Origin: Epinephelus fuscoguttatus | Taxonomy: Eukaryota; Chordata; Actinopteri; Perciformes; Serranidae | Reading direction: 5' to 3' | Length of the DNA: 64,000 nucleotides | Assembly: GCF_011397635.1 (NCBI RefSeq) | Contig: NC_064773.1 | Coordinates: forward strand, 21,678,449-21,742,448 | Part shown: positions 24,101 to 36,700 of the stretch, one piece after another | How the letters are laid out: each line of letters starts with the position of its first letter | Position numbering within the stretch: the first letter of the stretch is position 1 | The notes under the pieces: generated by a model | The model's database searches: none | What the model was told of the DNA's origin: nothing | Seen by the model: only the letters and a program-made list of their open reading frames with translations | Program-made: the position numbers and the translations under genes

Positions 24101-26468
24101 ATATCAGTGGATTTCCACAGGGTTGCAGTTCAAGAAAGATTCCTCCTAGCTAAGGTTACACTTTTGGGAAAAAACCTTTAACGTGATGGGTATGACTGAT
24201 TTTGGAGAAATTTTCAAAATTGTGACAGTCTCTACAGCACCTCCACTGGCAGAATAGCGCCATACTGTGTATATTAGGGTTGGACTGGAGTAGACAACTG
24301 TGCAACTGTGTGCACTTTCTGCATGTGGGTGTGAGTCTGTCTGTCTGTCTGTCTGTCAAATCTATGCATCAAGTCTATTTAGTTTACTGTTTAACTCAAG
24401 ATCATGTTTTACCAGCTGGCCAACACATTATTTCCTGTGTCAAAACGGACAAGCTTGCATTACATCACCCACCAGCAGGAGCGTTTATTGGTCCATTGTG
24501 ACATAGTGCATTTTGGTAGTTGTAGGTTGTCTACCTCTTGAGCGAAATCTTAATTTCTCCATTTTTCTGGTCATGTAACACCAGTTTCAAAAGTATTTGC
24601 ATCTTTCTACTGGATAAACAGCCTAGTTCTATGAAAAGACATTTTTTTCAGCAGTGAAATACGTCTTTAAGTCAGGTGACTCTGTGAAAACACCTCAAGA
24701 GTTTGCATTCAATTTACCTGAAAACAGGTTGGCTGCGAATGTGCTCAGGCTCCAGGGCGGTTCCTTGCAGAAATTCATAACAAAGGCCATTGTTGAAGGT
24801 GCAGTATAGGCGCGGGGCGCAGCGGTGTGCTTGTAGTACTCTGAAACTTTTCACTTCATTCTCCCGGTCGACCAACAATTCTGTTTTGTTGCCATAAATA
24901 CGGACCAGAACCACATCCTGCATGACTGCGCCCACATAGCAGCCCAGCAGCTTGTTGGTAATCCCATCTGTGAAAAACTGAAGAGACAAATAGAGGAAGG
25001 AGTGGAGAACAGGTGAATCAAGGCATTTGTCCTGTGCTCCAACAACGCGTGTAGTTGGAGGACAGTGGGCCCATCCTCCACATTATACTATTTAAGTACT
25101 GTGCATGAAAACCTACATTGTTTTGAGTATTGCATAAGTTCTGAGAGGAGTTGGAATTTGGCAAGCCACACAAAAGAGGCGTCAGTATAGCATTGGGAAA
25201 TTAGGGCTTGTCTGGGTTGATTTAGGCTGGACTGTCTCTGCTATGAAGCTGGGAACATTTTAAAGAGAGGAGGGGGTGGTGCTGGGGGAGATGCCTACAT
25301 ACCAGCCCTAATTGTTCACTCTATAAGCGATTGACTGAGAAAAACAGGACGGTCAGGAATTTTATTTTGCATGAGGAAGCTATGGCAGGCATTTGCTGAG
25401 TTCCCACTTTGGCCTCATTGATGAATATAGGCAAGGGTGGTGAAAGCATGTGACCAGCTCCCATCCTCACTGTGTTTACCAAGTGGAGCCACACCCCCAG
25501 TCTGTTACTGGAAGGGGAAAAATAACTCACTTTCTGGGTAATATCTGCCCCAAGCTGTAATGTGGAGCATATGTCCACCCATGTTTCTCCTTCCCTTTTC
25601 TGTTTGCTTTATTTTATGTGTTTGGCAGATCAAATAGGACACTCTGGATTGCATGAGATACATATAAGTACTCTAGAAGTTTACAAACCCAGCCTGCAGA
25701 CTTATCTCATAAATTCCAGAGTCTTAATCACCAAGGCACAGCATGATGATAATATTAGTCTGATACACACACCTCTCCTCTCTCTGTAAAACCACATCCA
25801 GGCAAAAATGCTGCTTCGTGCCTTACGTAACATCCACCGGGATGATTTAATATGCAGCTTCAATGGGTCGTCGGTGAAGTCACATGAACACGGGGTGTGC
25901 AGGCTGCGCCAAAGCAGCGAAACTCCCACTGTTTGATCACAACCTGTACTGACGCAGATGCTATTAACAGAGGCAAAACATTAAATCGCCGCAGTATCTT
26001 TAAGAGAAACACACCTACCATCTGTCTGTGGGTGTCAGCAGCTATTTTACAACGTTACTGACATTAACACACAATATTTAGCATTTTCAGCTGATTTCAA
26101 TGCCGCCATAAAAGCCGGTTTCGTGTGTCAGTGGCTCCTGGAGTGAATTAACATTAGTGTTAGCTTACTTGAGTTTTTCAGTTGAGAACACGCTGCTAGC
26201 TTACAACGGTTTTCGCTATTCTTACACGAGCTTAACGACAAAATAAAGACGTACACGCTACGTTAGAAAGTGGAGACATGTCATAGCAAGCAAGACTGAT
26301 AGTAAAATGTTTAAAATGTACCTTTAGCTTGACCTCAGATGGCTTCCAGCTCGGTCTCAGCTCCTTGATGAGCTTCAGTGCGCCTGACCTGTAGTCGCTC
26401 TCGTCAACTGTCACGTCTATTTTGGGCACAGCGGGAGCCTCCTCGGGGACATGAATGTAGTTAGCCAT
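12225..26468 (-). CDS. etnk1: Ethanolamine kinase 1, 8 coding exons
   Basis: Phosphorylates ethanolamine, the first step of the CDP-ethanolamine (Kennedy) route to phosphatidylethanolamine, in the cytosol. Coding exons in transcript order: 26468-26322, 24977-24718, 23860-23720, 20050-19908, 15070-14987, 14892-14732, 12521-12448, 12297-12225. Phases close to 1083 nt, 360 aa plus stop, close to the roughly 363 aa core vertebrate form. The start MANYIHVPEE matches the conserved ETNK1 start and has a strong Kozak context (A at -3, G at +4). Exon 2 carries FTDGITNKLLGCYVG and RIYGNKTELLVDRENE. The catalytic Brenner-type loop CHNDLLCKNIIY lies at about residues 215-226 and the metal-binding IDYEY at 236-240, followed by YDIGNHFNEF. 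The C-terminus QYFKMK...LNLPK matches the family. No defect was seen. The long N-terminal extension of one human isoform is not evident. Confidence 0.96.
14038..14635. mobile_element. hAT-like non-autonomous transposon in etnk1 intron 6
   Basis: A 15-bp perfect terminal inverted repeat, tagggttgggtcggc at the left and its complement at 14621-14635, bounds a 598-bp element. The flanking octamers gtggtgaa (14030-14037) and gtggcgac (14636-14643) match at 6 of 8 positions, as expected for an aged 8-bp hAT duplication. A poly-A run of about 19 bases lies at 14559-14577. Its edge is about 96 bp from the exon 6 donor. Confidence 0.8.
15071..19907 (-). other. Large etnk1 intron 4, no nested gene recognised
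   Basis: No frame within this intron shows known protein similarity. The frame on the plus strand at 15519-15890 is basic and low-complexity and lies antisense to the gene. The one notable feature is the GC-rich patch at about 18960-19180. Confidence 0.5.
18960..19180. promoter_or_regulatory. CpG-rich patch inside etnk1 intron 4
   Basis: About 200 bp containing many CpG dinucleotides (actacgcgag, gtgcgcgagg, gggcggcgca) and GC-box-like ccccgcccct, standing out from AT-rich flanks. It could be an intronic enhancer or an alternative promoter. It could equally be part of an unrecognised repeat. No open frame explains it. Confidence 0.3.
20551..21454. mobile_element. hAT-like transposon with exact 8-bp duplication, etnk1 intron 3
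   Basis: The octamer gtcctcac occurs exactly at 20543-20550 and at 21455-21462. Between them the termini ttgggttgggtggt and (reverse complement of the right end) taggcttgggtcat match at 10 of 14 positions. The 8-bp duplication and T-x-GG-type ends indicate the hAT superfamily. No transposase frame is visible. A second element is nested at 21005-21359. Confidence 0.85.
21005..21359. mobile_element. Nested hAT-like element (CAGTGGTTCCC ends)
   Basis: cagtggttcccagctgg at 21005-21021 is matched by ccagttgggaaccactg at 21343-21359, a 17-bp terminal inverted repeat with one mismatch. Such ends are typical of short hAT elements. Flanking octamers do not match, so the duplication is lost or one edge has been rearranged. 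It contains a poly-A tract at about 21096-21117 and lies wholly inside the element at 20551-21454. Confidence 0.75.
21697..22239. mobile_element. 543-bp element with 9-bp duplication and RecQ-like cargo
   Basis: The nonamer caggagact occurs exactly at 21688-21696 and 22240-22248. The element begins tagcctg and ends caggcta, with weaker inverted similarity continuing inward (ccagacc against tcagact). A 9-bp duplication fits Mutator-like transposition, but an 8-bp hAT duplication plus one chance base cannot be excluded. The interior carries coding fragments related to RecQ helicases (21898-22130). Confidence 0.8.
21898..22130 (+). pseudogene. RecQ-type helicase fragment carried by transposon
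   Basis: An ATG-start peptide MATATDPTDHINDAIEVF is followed, after a frame change, by a frame from 21969 reading MEDQIKEAAKLDLTAMQLG and then DRDILNGQCSLVF. The MEDQ(I/V)KEA...A.QLG pattern followed by a SLVF/PE-like segment is characteristic of the region after motif Ia in RecQ-family superfamily 2 helicases. The Walker A segment that should lie between the two pieces is missing, so the fragment is not functional. It sits sense-opposite to etnk1 within intron 3. Confidence 0.5.
22620..22730. repeat. Dispersed repeat fragment
   Basis: tgcgatgtttcggtgttaga, then ccttcatcaggcaaa, is recognised as a phrase recurring in fish intron and intergenic repeats. Boundaries were not determined. Confidence 0.4.
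24343..24358. repeat. Short (TGTC)n microsatellite
   Basis: Tandem tgtc units lie within etnk1 intron 2. Confidence 0.8.
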
Positions 26469-26920
26469 TGTGTCGTCTTTGTTTCGTGGAGTATCTTAAC
26501 CTCTGGCTGTGAGTGTGCGATATGCAGCGGGTAAAAGCGTAATGTATGAAAATGTGTGACTAGCAGCGGGTGTATAAATCCTTGAGTGGTCCGTGTGCGG
26601 CAACGCCTCTCAAAAAATCCCACCCACCAGAAGAAAAAAAGTTCTCCCGGTGCATGCTGGTAGATGGGTGACTCACTGGAAGCGCGTGTTTAAGGCATGA
26701 GCGCGCACCGTAGGCGGAGCTTAATCCTTAAAAGCATATCAATATCCAAAATTATATAATTAATACCACGAGTTGAGAACACACATAATCTTATAAGACA
26801 ACCATAAATCAAAAATATGACCAAAGACGCTCTATGAGTCATATTCCCCGATGGTAACTAGTCCTCGGTGTATACACACAAGCGTGCACACGTAGCGCAC
26901 TATGCTTCTGACGTCACCTA
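26469..26920 (-). promoter_or_regulatory. etnk1 upstream region with CRE-like palindrome
   Basis: The sequence upstream of the etnk1 start is relatively rich in CpG and lacks an obvious TATA box. A perfect cAMP-response palindrome tgacgtca lies at 26909-26916, about 440 bp upstream of the ATG. The transcription start cannot be fixed by eye. Confidence 0.4.
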
Positions 26921-29900
26921 AGTAATCTATTTGAATGAAATGAGCTTTGTGTCAGGACTGTCTGAGCACTTGACATGTCAGAGCTGTCAAGGCCTGTGCT
27001 CTGACATAGAGAGGGTAAATCCATGTCAAGTCGAGTTAATCCGGCTTTCTAATGTCATGCACACACTCTCCTGGTGTGTTTGCTGCAAAGGCAAACAAGA
27101 AAGTTAATGTTTTTGGGAATACTGTTCCCAATTTCTGTTTCTATCAGTGGTTGCCGGTGGAGTTAAAGGATGACACCGCCCTAAATTAAGAATTTCAATA
27201 TGTCATTTCCATGGTCTGGGAAAGTTTAATCAGTATTTGTGAACATGAGCTCGTCTCGCTCAAAGCCAGAAACCAGAGAAGTAAGTGTCAAACTTGTAAT
27301 GTCATCAAGTACAAGGTGTTCAGTCTGGAGCGGCTCCTTAGGCAATCAGTATGTTTACATGCACAGTTATGGCAGGAGGGGACTCAATTTATTGATCTAA
27401 GTATGACGTATGACGATATGCCCCCTCTCAGCTTGTTAGTGTGGGACCCTTTCCTGGTTGACCTATTATGTCACAGACCAAACAATTGACAAACAAGTTA
27501 GCAACGGTTAGCTGGTAGCTAACTGGTACCATGGTGGATGACTTTACAGCTCTGTATGTTTTGTCCATCCAAAAATGCACAGATGTAGATATTGCCATGT
27601 TCAAAGCCTGCATATGTATGTGGGGCCCATGTGGGCAGTAAATGGGTTGAAAATGGGCCCTGTATGGGATTATCCATGGGTTCCATATTGGCCCTGTGCC
27701 AATTGCGCACATTGATGGCTTTACCCAAATGGGCTCCACATTGTTATGCCACGACTACCTGGGGACCCACTTGGGTAAACCTACACATTTGGGCAATTGA
27801 CATGGAGTCAATATGTAACCCATGAACAGTCCAATATATGGCCTATTTTTCAGCCCACCCACATGGGCCCCACATACAAATGTCGGCTGGGTTGTTACTG
27901 GCTTCTTCTTCTGTTATGCATTTAATGCTATTTGACCTATGGGTCAAAGCCCTGGGCAGAAACTGTGGAGCATGCACAGAGCGCGTCAGACAGTTAGGTC
28001 TGCATTCAGCTCCCAATCACATTATCTAGCTGTGTTAGTCCGACTTTGAGAATGTCAATTTAGTACGATTTCAGTAGGACTTATGAAACAGAAAATGTAG
28101 CCATATGTGGCCAGTGTCATCCAGAACATCTTTCACCATTCATTGTCTATGGAGCAGGTCAACACTTCATATCCTATGACATCACAAATTTGAGGTTTGG
28201 CACTCTAGTTTTTGGATTCGGGAGAGAGTTGTTCATGTTTACTCATATTTTTGGTCTGTCTTAGATCATCATAGGATAACATAAATTTTGAAAATAGGTA
28301 TAGTTCCCCTTTAAAGATGCAACTGGGGGTAACAAATCTCATTTCCTGTTATGGTATATTCTATTACCAACATAAATGATTAACACTCTGCTCAGACTTC
28401 TCTGATAAAGACATGAGTCATGTCCTGCTGGGGTATGGCAACACCACTTGGACAAACCTCATGCAGAAATGCAGAACACCATGATACTAGAACTGGCAGT
28501 AATAATAATAGAGGTTTCTTTATGTTTACAATTGCATTTGCTAATGATTATTTCAGACAGTGGTGTGGTTGCCTGTTGTACAATAGCATTTTTTCAAAAT
28601 ATATATTTTATCAATGTATTAGGGTATAATATATTTGAATATTGGTGCAATGTGTCACCCTAAATTTATATTATAATATTGTAATTAATGCCTTGTAAAG
28701 CTCTAACCATTTGTTTTATCCCTCAGTGAATTGCACATGTGTCCAGTCATATTTATACAGTAGCAGCATATTGGAAAAGCCAGTACATTGCCCCCAAAAA
28801 CATTTTTATGTTATAGATGTGAGCTGAATGACAGTATGAAACATGTAGTTTTTTAAATCAAGGAGGGAAGTCAAGCTGTTTTTGTGGGGTCATCATCACG
28901 ATCACTGTATCTTGTGCTCCTCTGCTATTTGATTTTATGTATATAATTTATTATAAAGAGACAGTTAATGTATGTTATGAACAATTCAGATAAACCTTCC
29001 TTGCAACAAGGATTTAGATCCATTGCAACTCGTAAAACCTACATGCAAAGTTTGTTTTAAAAAAGTCTCCTTGAGGAAACACTCCTCCAGAGCCCCCATA
29101 GCAGAGGCTTAGCCCCTCTAAATATATAAATCTAAATATACTATGTATCAGTGATGACACCCCTGGTGTATTTCCATCTTGACCATAAGCCAGCTTGACC
29201 ACGTAATGTCTGTTCCACGCTGGCATGTGATCTGTGCCAGATCTGTTGCTTGGTAACTGTGTAAAACATAACCAGGGATCTCATCGCACCAATTGTCCTA
29301 CCCTCCATGTCCATCAGAGATTTGAATTTTATCTTGGTACACGTGCTACCATGGGCAATGTTGACTCACCCCGTAAACAATGCACTGCTCTCTGCCCACG
29401 CAGGTACACACTTACACTTGGGACGGCTGCCCAGTGCAATCAGCCAGTCATTTGGGAAGCTCCAGGTGAGTTAAGTGAAGGGTGAAAATGAATGCTTTTT
29501 ATTCATGTTTATTGCCCTTTTTTCATCAGTTTCTTTTTGGAGAATCGTGACGTGTTTACAGTTGTAAATTAGGGAAAAGAACCCCCCCATGACTATTAGG
29601 ATTACTACACAATGATTGTTGCTGTGTACACATTGATTTTTACTCATTTTGCACAATGCTCAGAGAGTAAAATCACAAGGTTGCCATATCAACCTTTATC
29701 AGCCAGTGGAAGCAGCTAAATCAATGTGGGAAGGTTGCTGTAGGTGAACCACTGACCCAAAAAAACACACAACCATAAAACACAAACCTACAGGTAAACC
29801 AACAAGTGGAAATGGGTGTCTGTTTGCAGTCGTAACACTTGTATCAGTCATTTACATTGTCCTTGTGGCGACTGCTCTTTCTACTTTACTTCTAATGTTT

Positions 29901-30320
29901 CTTCTCCTTTTTACAGTGGATTTTCAGGGGATTTTCAAATAGCAGCATCTCCAAGAACAACATGTCCACGGAACAATAGGCAACATTATGCAGGCCTGAT
30001 GATGGCTATTGTTACAATGCCTGCTGAGGCACAGGAGGAGCCGTAGTTGCTGTTTAGGTTGAAATTCGATCAACAGCGTCACCAAGACTACACAGCAACA
30101 AAAGGATTATCTTTCTTTACCACCATGTATTGATGAACAGATTTCATTCTTCTGAGTAAAAAAGTGTCAGTGTTGCATACATAAGAATAGAATAAATCTC
30201 TATTTCTATGGTGTCATACCTGCAACTGTTTCTCATTTAAGTTTATAAAAAGGCTTAAAAAAAGTCAATGAAAAAACTTATCACTCAAGTGCTAATTTAG
30301 TACACTTGGTTTTGAAAATA
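26700..30320. other. Intergenic spacer between etnk1 and pyroxd1
   Basis: No coding gene is supported. It contains the palindromic element at 27606-27890 and a repeat ending in atagttcccctttaaag near 28300-28317, a phrase common at the ends of short fish transposons. The frames at 27428-27739 and 27592-27825 are translations of the palindromic element. Confidence 0.5.
27606..27890. mobile_element. MITE with long TGGGGCCCATGTGGG inverted ends
   Basis: Left end gtatgtggggcccatgtggg (27616-27635) is matched by cccacatgggccccacatac at 27858-27877, an almost continuous inverted repeat of 30 bp or more. The interior also repeats tgggccc-type words (around 27655, 27692, 27735, 27770), giving a degenerate self-similar structure of about 285 bp. 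No coding capacity. Confidence 0.75.
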
Positions 30321-30321
30321 A

Positions 30322-30758
30322 TTTATTTTAAAGCAAAAATATATTCTTAAGTTTACAAGTGTCTTAAAGGAAAACTGTCGATTTTCAACCAGCTCTGTGT
30401 CACTGTAGCGTGTGCAGATGAACAGTGTTTAGTTTCTCCTGATGCCGCAAGTGTCCTAAGCCCATCTACCAGCAAAAGTCTGTCAAGTGATGCACATCAC
30501 ATCATTGAAGTCTGCCTGATGACACAAAACACAGCACAGAGGGAGCCAAACACTGTTCAACTGAACACATCGGCCACACTGTGATGACACAGAGCTGGTT
30601 GAAAACCATAGAAGAGCCAAGATAACCGCTTCGACTTCATCAGACGGCTCCTTCTCATTGCCAAAAAACAAATCTAACACAGTCATGATACAAAGCACAG
30701 TTCCTTCTCGTGCCTTTAGACACTCTGCAGGCTCAACATGTTCCTTCATCACCCCCCC
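30322..30758 (-). other. Probable pyroxd1 3' untranslated region
   Basis: It runs from the pyroxd1 stop codon to an AATAAA on the minus strand (plus-strand tttatt, 30322-30327). It contains a foldback repeat at 30368-30607, so the mature message would carry a long double-stranded stem. Confidence 0.6.
30368..30607. repeat. Foldback repeat within the pyroxd1 3' UTR
   Basis: Arms at 30368-30430 and 30547-30607 are inverted copies: ttttcaaccagctctgtgtc against gacacagagctggttgaaaa. The same family occurs at 43515-43653 with a much shorter loop. Confidence 0.8.
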
Positions 30759-33700
30759 TCAGTCAAAGTAGTCCTCTATATCAATGTCGGGGTTGAGCAG
30801 CTCCTCTCCATAGCGGGTCAGATCCATCTGGTTGAGGATTAGGTTCTCAAAGGTCTCCTCCAGGTCTGTTTCCCCCATCAGCACCGCTCCTACCATCCTA
30901 CCTCCACTGAGAACGACCTGGAAAAGTCATACAGCGGTAAAATGTGTGAAAATGAGGCTAGAAATTATGATGATGAGATTTGAGGAAGACATTTTCAGAT
31001 ATATCTACATTTTTAAAGTTCCCCCTGAGATACTTTTTACAGTATATAAAAATAGTCTGCTATGATTGAAATTTTGTTGAACATGGTTTTTATAACATAA
31101 AAAAGGGTGCTAGAAGCAGATCTACTCTTTCTCCCTCATTAAGAAATTCTGGATCTCGCTTTGCGCCCCACCCTGCACCATCACTGCTTGCGGTAGGTTG
31201 ACTCGTGACAAAGCAGCGCGCATCAAAATGGCTAGAGAGATTCAGCCATACATGTCTGAACCTCAGCCAGACTCAGATGAGGAATTTGTTGTGCACAAAA
31301 TCGGCGACTAGCAGACGTATCAGAATCGTAAGTGTAGTTAGCATTTTCTATTTGTTTATGATGTTTGTTAGCTTGTTAGCTTGTAACTGGCACTAACACA
31401 TTTTTAGTGGTTGTGAAACATACTTTCATATCTGCTACAATGTTGCAGTGTGTTCACACTGTCAAGTTTTTATGATGTAATTAAATTTTTATAATGAAAT
31501 TTTTATATTACGTGTAATAAGTGATGACATTTTCAGGTTTCTTTGCTGGCATTTGCATTCTGGACAGCAATAGGCTTTCATATTAGTGACGTACTTCAGT
31601 AAAAGGAATGTGAAAACACCTCTCTCTCTTGTGACAAACTTTACACGGATACAAGTCAGTATAGTCACGGTCTGATAATTTTAGGGGACATAAACATAAC
31701 AAAAACACATTTTTGAGAGGAGGAGATCTCTAAGAAGTAAACAGCTGACCCTGTTTTGCTTCTGACTCATGCATAGCATTAGACCACACCCACAGAAACA
31801 CAGTGGTTTCATTCACGCAGCTAGACAAATTCAAATGGCACATTTTTTTCAACGCCACAGGCACTACGAGAATGTCTACCAGCATGTGATTCTGGTACTG
31901 TTTCATAAGAGGCAATAAATTTGGGTGTAAAATAAATCTTTCGTTATGAAAGTGAATCACTATTTGGCTGTCGGGTGGGAACAGCGTTGGAATGTGGTCA
32001 ATTATAGAGCTTTGATCCAGATGCTTCCACCCTACATTTCATCCCTTTTAACTCTGACCTTACATAACCTCGGTACTCGCTCACGGAATTGGTTGCTGCT
32101 TCACATTGCTTCAATCAGAACTGAACTAGGAAGAATGTCATTTTCTTACAGTGCTCCTTAAACATGGGATAATCTGCAAAACACCTTAAACTCGGACACT
32201 CTGCCACTGGTACTGTTACAAGTACAGGCATGTTGTTATCCCCTTCAGTTTCACCTTGACATACTCCTGGCCTTTGGTGCAGCGAACCAGCAGCTCATGA
32301 TCAGGCCCCAGCCCCTGACCATTAAACTTCCCCAGCAGGACCACCTGTGGAATAACGAGCAGACAGGAAGTTGTTAAAATGCACAGTTGTGAAGGAGCCT
32401 GGAGGTAAAGACACGAGGACACTACGTCGCACTGTACAATGACCTTGAACGGTTTTGAAACGAATGGTCATAATTTCCATAGTAGATGATTAACATATTG
32501 GTTATTATTCAACAGCTCCCTGCAGTAAAATGTGAAACGTCACGCACCTTGTAGTTGAAGAATTTCGTGATGTGTGAGAAAAGTTCAAAACAGAAGTCCA
32601 GCTCTATTGGTTCTGACAGGACGTGTGCCGCCATGCAGCGGCCGGCATACCAGCCCATCTGACGCGCCTGCGTCCACAAACGCATCTGCACACAGAACAC
32701 ACACACTATAAGGCCTCAGATTTATAGAGGGAATAAAACAGTGGTTTTCAACTTCTATTTTATTAATCTGTTTTAGCTCTTGTGCCAAAACCAAGGGAAG
32801 TGAAACAAGCATGATTACTTGATGACCTAAAATAACTCAAACAAAAAAAACAAATGTTTGGCAAAAAGTGAATAATAGTGGTTCTGAGTGCACACATCGA
32901 CAGTTTACCCAGCACATCTTTTACAGGCCAAAACAACTTATGACACTGTAAGATGTCACAGATGTGTGTTTCTGTACCCAGTTCCAGTGAGTAAACTCCA
33001 AAACAGACTCATTAAAGGTGCAGTATGTAGTTCTGGAGAAAGCTAGCTGATTGTTAAGTCTCATTTTCACATCGTCTAACACTGACGATTTGGTATGGCA
33101 GTTCGGTCCCATTACCAACACATGGCTGATGATATTTGATGACCTGGAAACAAGACTCAGCAATCAGCAATCTTTCTCCATGTTTGCCATCAACTTTATC
33201 TTCAAACTTTAGTGAAACTTTGACAGTGCATGTGTGTAATGATTGATGACATAATCAGTTTAGTTCAAACTGAATTATGGGACATGTGCGAGAACTGATG
33301 ACGCACAGAATCTTTGCTTTGTTTAAGAACTTAAGTTTATCAAAATCATTTTCAGATGGCATCTTTACACCGCTAGTAGGTGTTCAGACACAGATGATAG
33401 TGTAAGGCAAATAATCAGGCACTATACAGTGTCCTGGAGTTTCTAAAGGTGCAGAGTCTGAGGGGAAACACAGGTTGATGCAATGATTTTTCATGTTAGT
33501 TTACCTGCTGCCACAATGGGCTGTGTTCCCAGCATGCAGTGCAAACGTCTCCTGCAGCGTACACATCGGACTCTGATGTCATCATGTGGTCATCTACCTG
33601 CAGGCCGCCATCATCTGCCAGCGCAAACTAAATATGTAAAAATGAAACAAGTGAACATCGTGAAAGCTGTGGGTGGTCATTTTCTCATAAAAATAACTTT

Positions 33701-36700
33701 TCCGTTAATTTACTGAAACTGTCACTGTCACTGTAACAACCAATCAGAGCCACATGATCTGTATCTGTCAGTCATGTCAATCACTGCACGAGAACTGAAG
33801 TCAAACTGTTAAAACAAGGAAACCCTGATCAAACATGTACTGCATTGCGTATTTCTCCCCTCAAATGCTCTCTGAAACATATTTTAGAGCACTGTTTGGC
33901 TGTAAAATGAGAATGTTTGCTGCAGCTGGTGCTTGCTTTGGCTAGATTGTTTTCAACATAGCAGCCAGGCCGCAAAGTTTGACAGTTTGACCGCATTTCA
34001 CAAGCAGTGATTGACAGCTGCGTTAGAGACTCCTTGGCTCTAGTCTCGCTCACCAGACCTTTCTCAAGAAAAAAAAAGGTCTGGCTGGGCTGAGTCTCAC
34101 TTTAAGATTGGAGAAAAAAACACCCCAGCTGCTTGTATTTCTTTCAACCAATCACAATCGCTCTTGGCGGTGCCACACCAACGGTGCGCTTGCAAAAACA
34201 TTGCCAGGGAAAACAGGTTTTGGTGTAACACACCCACAAAAATATCACCCACAGGACGCGAACCATGGCAGAAAAATGGCTACATTCCCATAAGATCAAA
34301 CACCGCAAACGTTAGTAAAGGACGTGTTGAAAACTGCAAGGTGGTAGGGCGGGACTTCAGCGGGTTGCTTGTTCCGCCCAATGAGAGGCTGATCTATGCA
34401 GCGAACTTCCACCCACTCAGACTACCTCGGCTCTGATTGGTTGTTTTCCAACACCTGCTGTAGATTTTTTTTTTAAAATTTTTTTATATACTTTATTAAT
34501 CCCCGAGGGGAAAGATTGTTGCAAATGCCATTAGAAGCTCTAAAAGGAGGCAGTGGAACATGTTTTTTTCCCCTACAATTTATCTGCCTCTTGTGTTACT
34601 GTCAAGATATAGTGACAGCTTCAGCAAATATGACAGTTTTTTTTTTCCATAAATAATGAACTGCAACTTTAAGAACCAATTTATGATTAATGCCTGAGTT
34701 TAAAAAAAAAGGGAGAAACGAAGTAATATGCAAACTCTTGGCTGTAAAAGTGACACTCATTTTGATATGGTAGCTCTACATGGGGAAAAACTTTCCAGGG
34801 GGAATTCAAGCTCACAGCCTGAATGGTAAAACCTAATCTGTCCTTTAGTGACATCTAGTGGCCTTTAGCTGCATTGCTTAACATCATTCACTCTGCAGCG
34901 TTGGCCAAACTAAAAGACTTTGGAGCACAAAAGAGACAATTTATTCTTTAAATATGCCTGCCTTGAACAGATAAAGTCCCGATATGCCATTTGATGCACT
35001 TCACTTACTAAATGATCACCGAGGTGACCATTTAAAAAATGAGAAACAGCAGGATTTACTTTAATTTAATGGCAAACTACGATTTGCACAAATATGATTT
35101 CATTTTATTTGGGTGAGTTTACTTACATTGTTGCCATGGAGAAATGGCTCCGTGTTTGGCACGACACCGGTAGCACTGACAACAAAATCGCAGCCAAATG
35201 TTTTGCCATTGGTCAGCTGGATGTAAACCGGCCAGGATCCTACTGAGAGGAGAGAAAAGCTGCAGCAGTGAGGCGTTGGAGGGAAAAAAGTGAGCGAGGA
35301 AAGGATGAGTCAGAGGTCTCGTTCTCACCATTCTCAGGTCTGAGTGTTTGCTGCGGGGAATTGAGCAGCTCCGCAGAGGTGAAGATCTTTTCCACCTCAC
35401 ACTGGTATTCTAAGGAAACTCTCCGGGACACCTGAGCACGCGCCAGCAGAGAGAATGAAGGAAAGTTTAACATAACAGAAGCTTGAGACATATACAGAGG
35501 GTAATATCTATACAAATAGACTTCCTAGGCTCCCAGTAACAAAGGTGCACACACTATCTCACCTGCTCTGCTCCTCTGAGAGCTAGTCCTTCATGCCAGT
35601 CTGGGCCGAGGGCACTGCCAGCCTCTGTAGAACAAGAACCCTGCCTTCGAGCATTTTTATCTGGAAATGTACACACAAAAAGAATATGATCATCTTGGAG
35701 CATATTCTACCACAGAAAATGAGAAGAAGAGAAATAAACCTAAGATAAAGACCTGCTGTGAAGGTCTGAGCTGCTCCAGGTGCTGGTTCCTCTGTGGTGT
35801 AGCGAGGTCTCTTACAGGGAGCAGCTCTTTCTGGTTTGTCTGCCTCCAGTGACGGGATGAGGAACTGTGCCGCCCCAGCGTCAAAGAAGGTGTTTCCTAT
35901 GGCCTTGTCCTTCACAGCCCAGATCACCTCGCAGCCCTCAACTTCATACCTAAACACAACATGTTCAGAGGCACTGAAGGACTGGAGGGTGTGATTATCT
36001 CTGAACATGGTGGTGATGTTACATGAAGGGGTTTCATAAAGGCTCAATGGTCTTCAGTCTGAAAATCGTACTAGTCCTGTGCAAATATGGCTTTGGTTAT
36101 TGCTTACTCACACTAATTCCAGTGCAATCCCTCCGTTGCCAACTACAACGATTCTCTTTGCTTTGGATAACCTCTTCTGAAACTCCTGAAACACAAAAAC
36201 AGGACAAACTGTTCAGTATCGACATGTTTGTTTGTATTTTTAACATGTGACTAGTGACTAGTAACTAGTGAATAACCTTTTACACTGGTTGTACTAGTGC
36301 ACCCAATTTTTTAATTTAGGTGCACCCAGAATTTTTCACCACAAGTTTTTGGTGCCTCAGTGGTACATTTTAAGCACTACCATTTTTTTTAAGTTTCCAT
36401 ACACAGTGCTTCTTTCTTGACACATTATGCAAATAACTACAGAGCTGTATGTTAGCCTTTTTTACACATTACAATGGTGCTACAGAGGTTGAAAGTTTTG
36501 TAGCACAGGCCACAAAATGGAGTATAAATTTATCAAGTAAGTCCACTGTAGCAGAGGCTATTCAAACACGTGCAACCTAGACACTTTGCATAACCTTTCA
36601 ATTGAATTTTAGAACTGAAAAACTGCTGACACTGTCACCAGTCACAACAACGTCATGACAGCTGGTGCTGTTTTCACCTTGTGAGTCTGTGTGTGTCATA

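Noticed and set aside
27428-27825. Tryptophan/proline/histidine-rich frames on both strands
   Set aside because: Both are translations of the palindromic MITE, whose TGGGCCC words read open in several frames.
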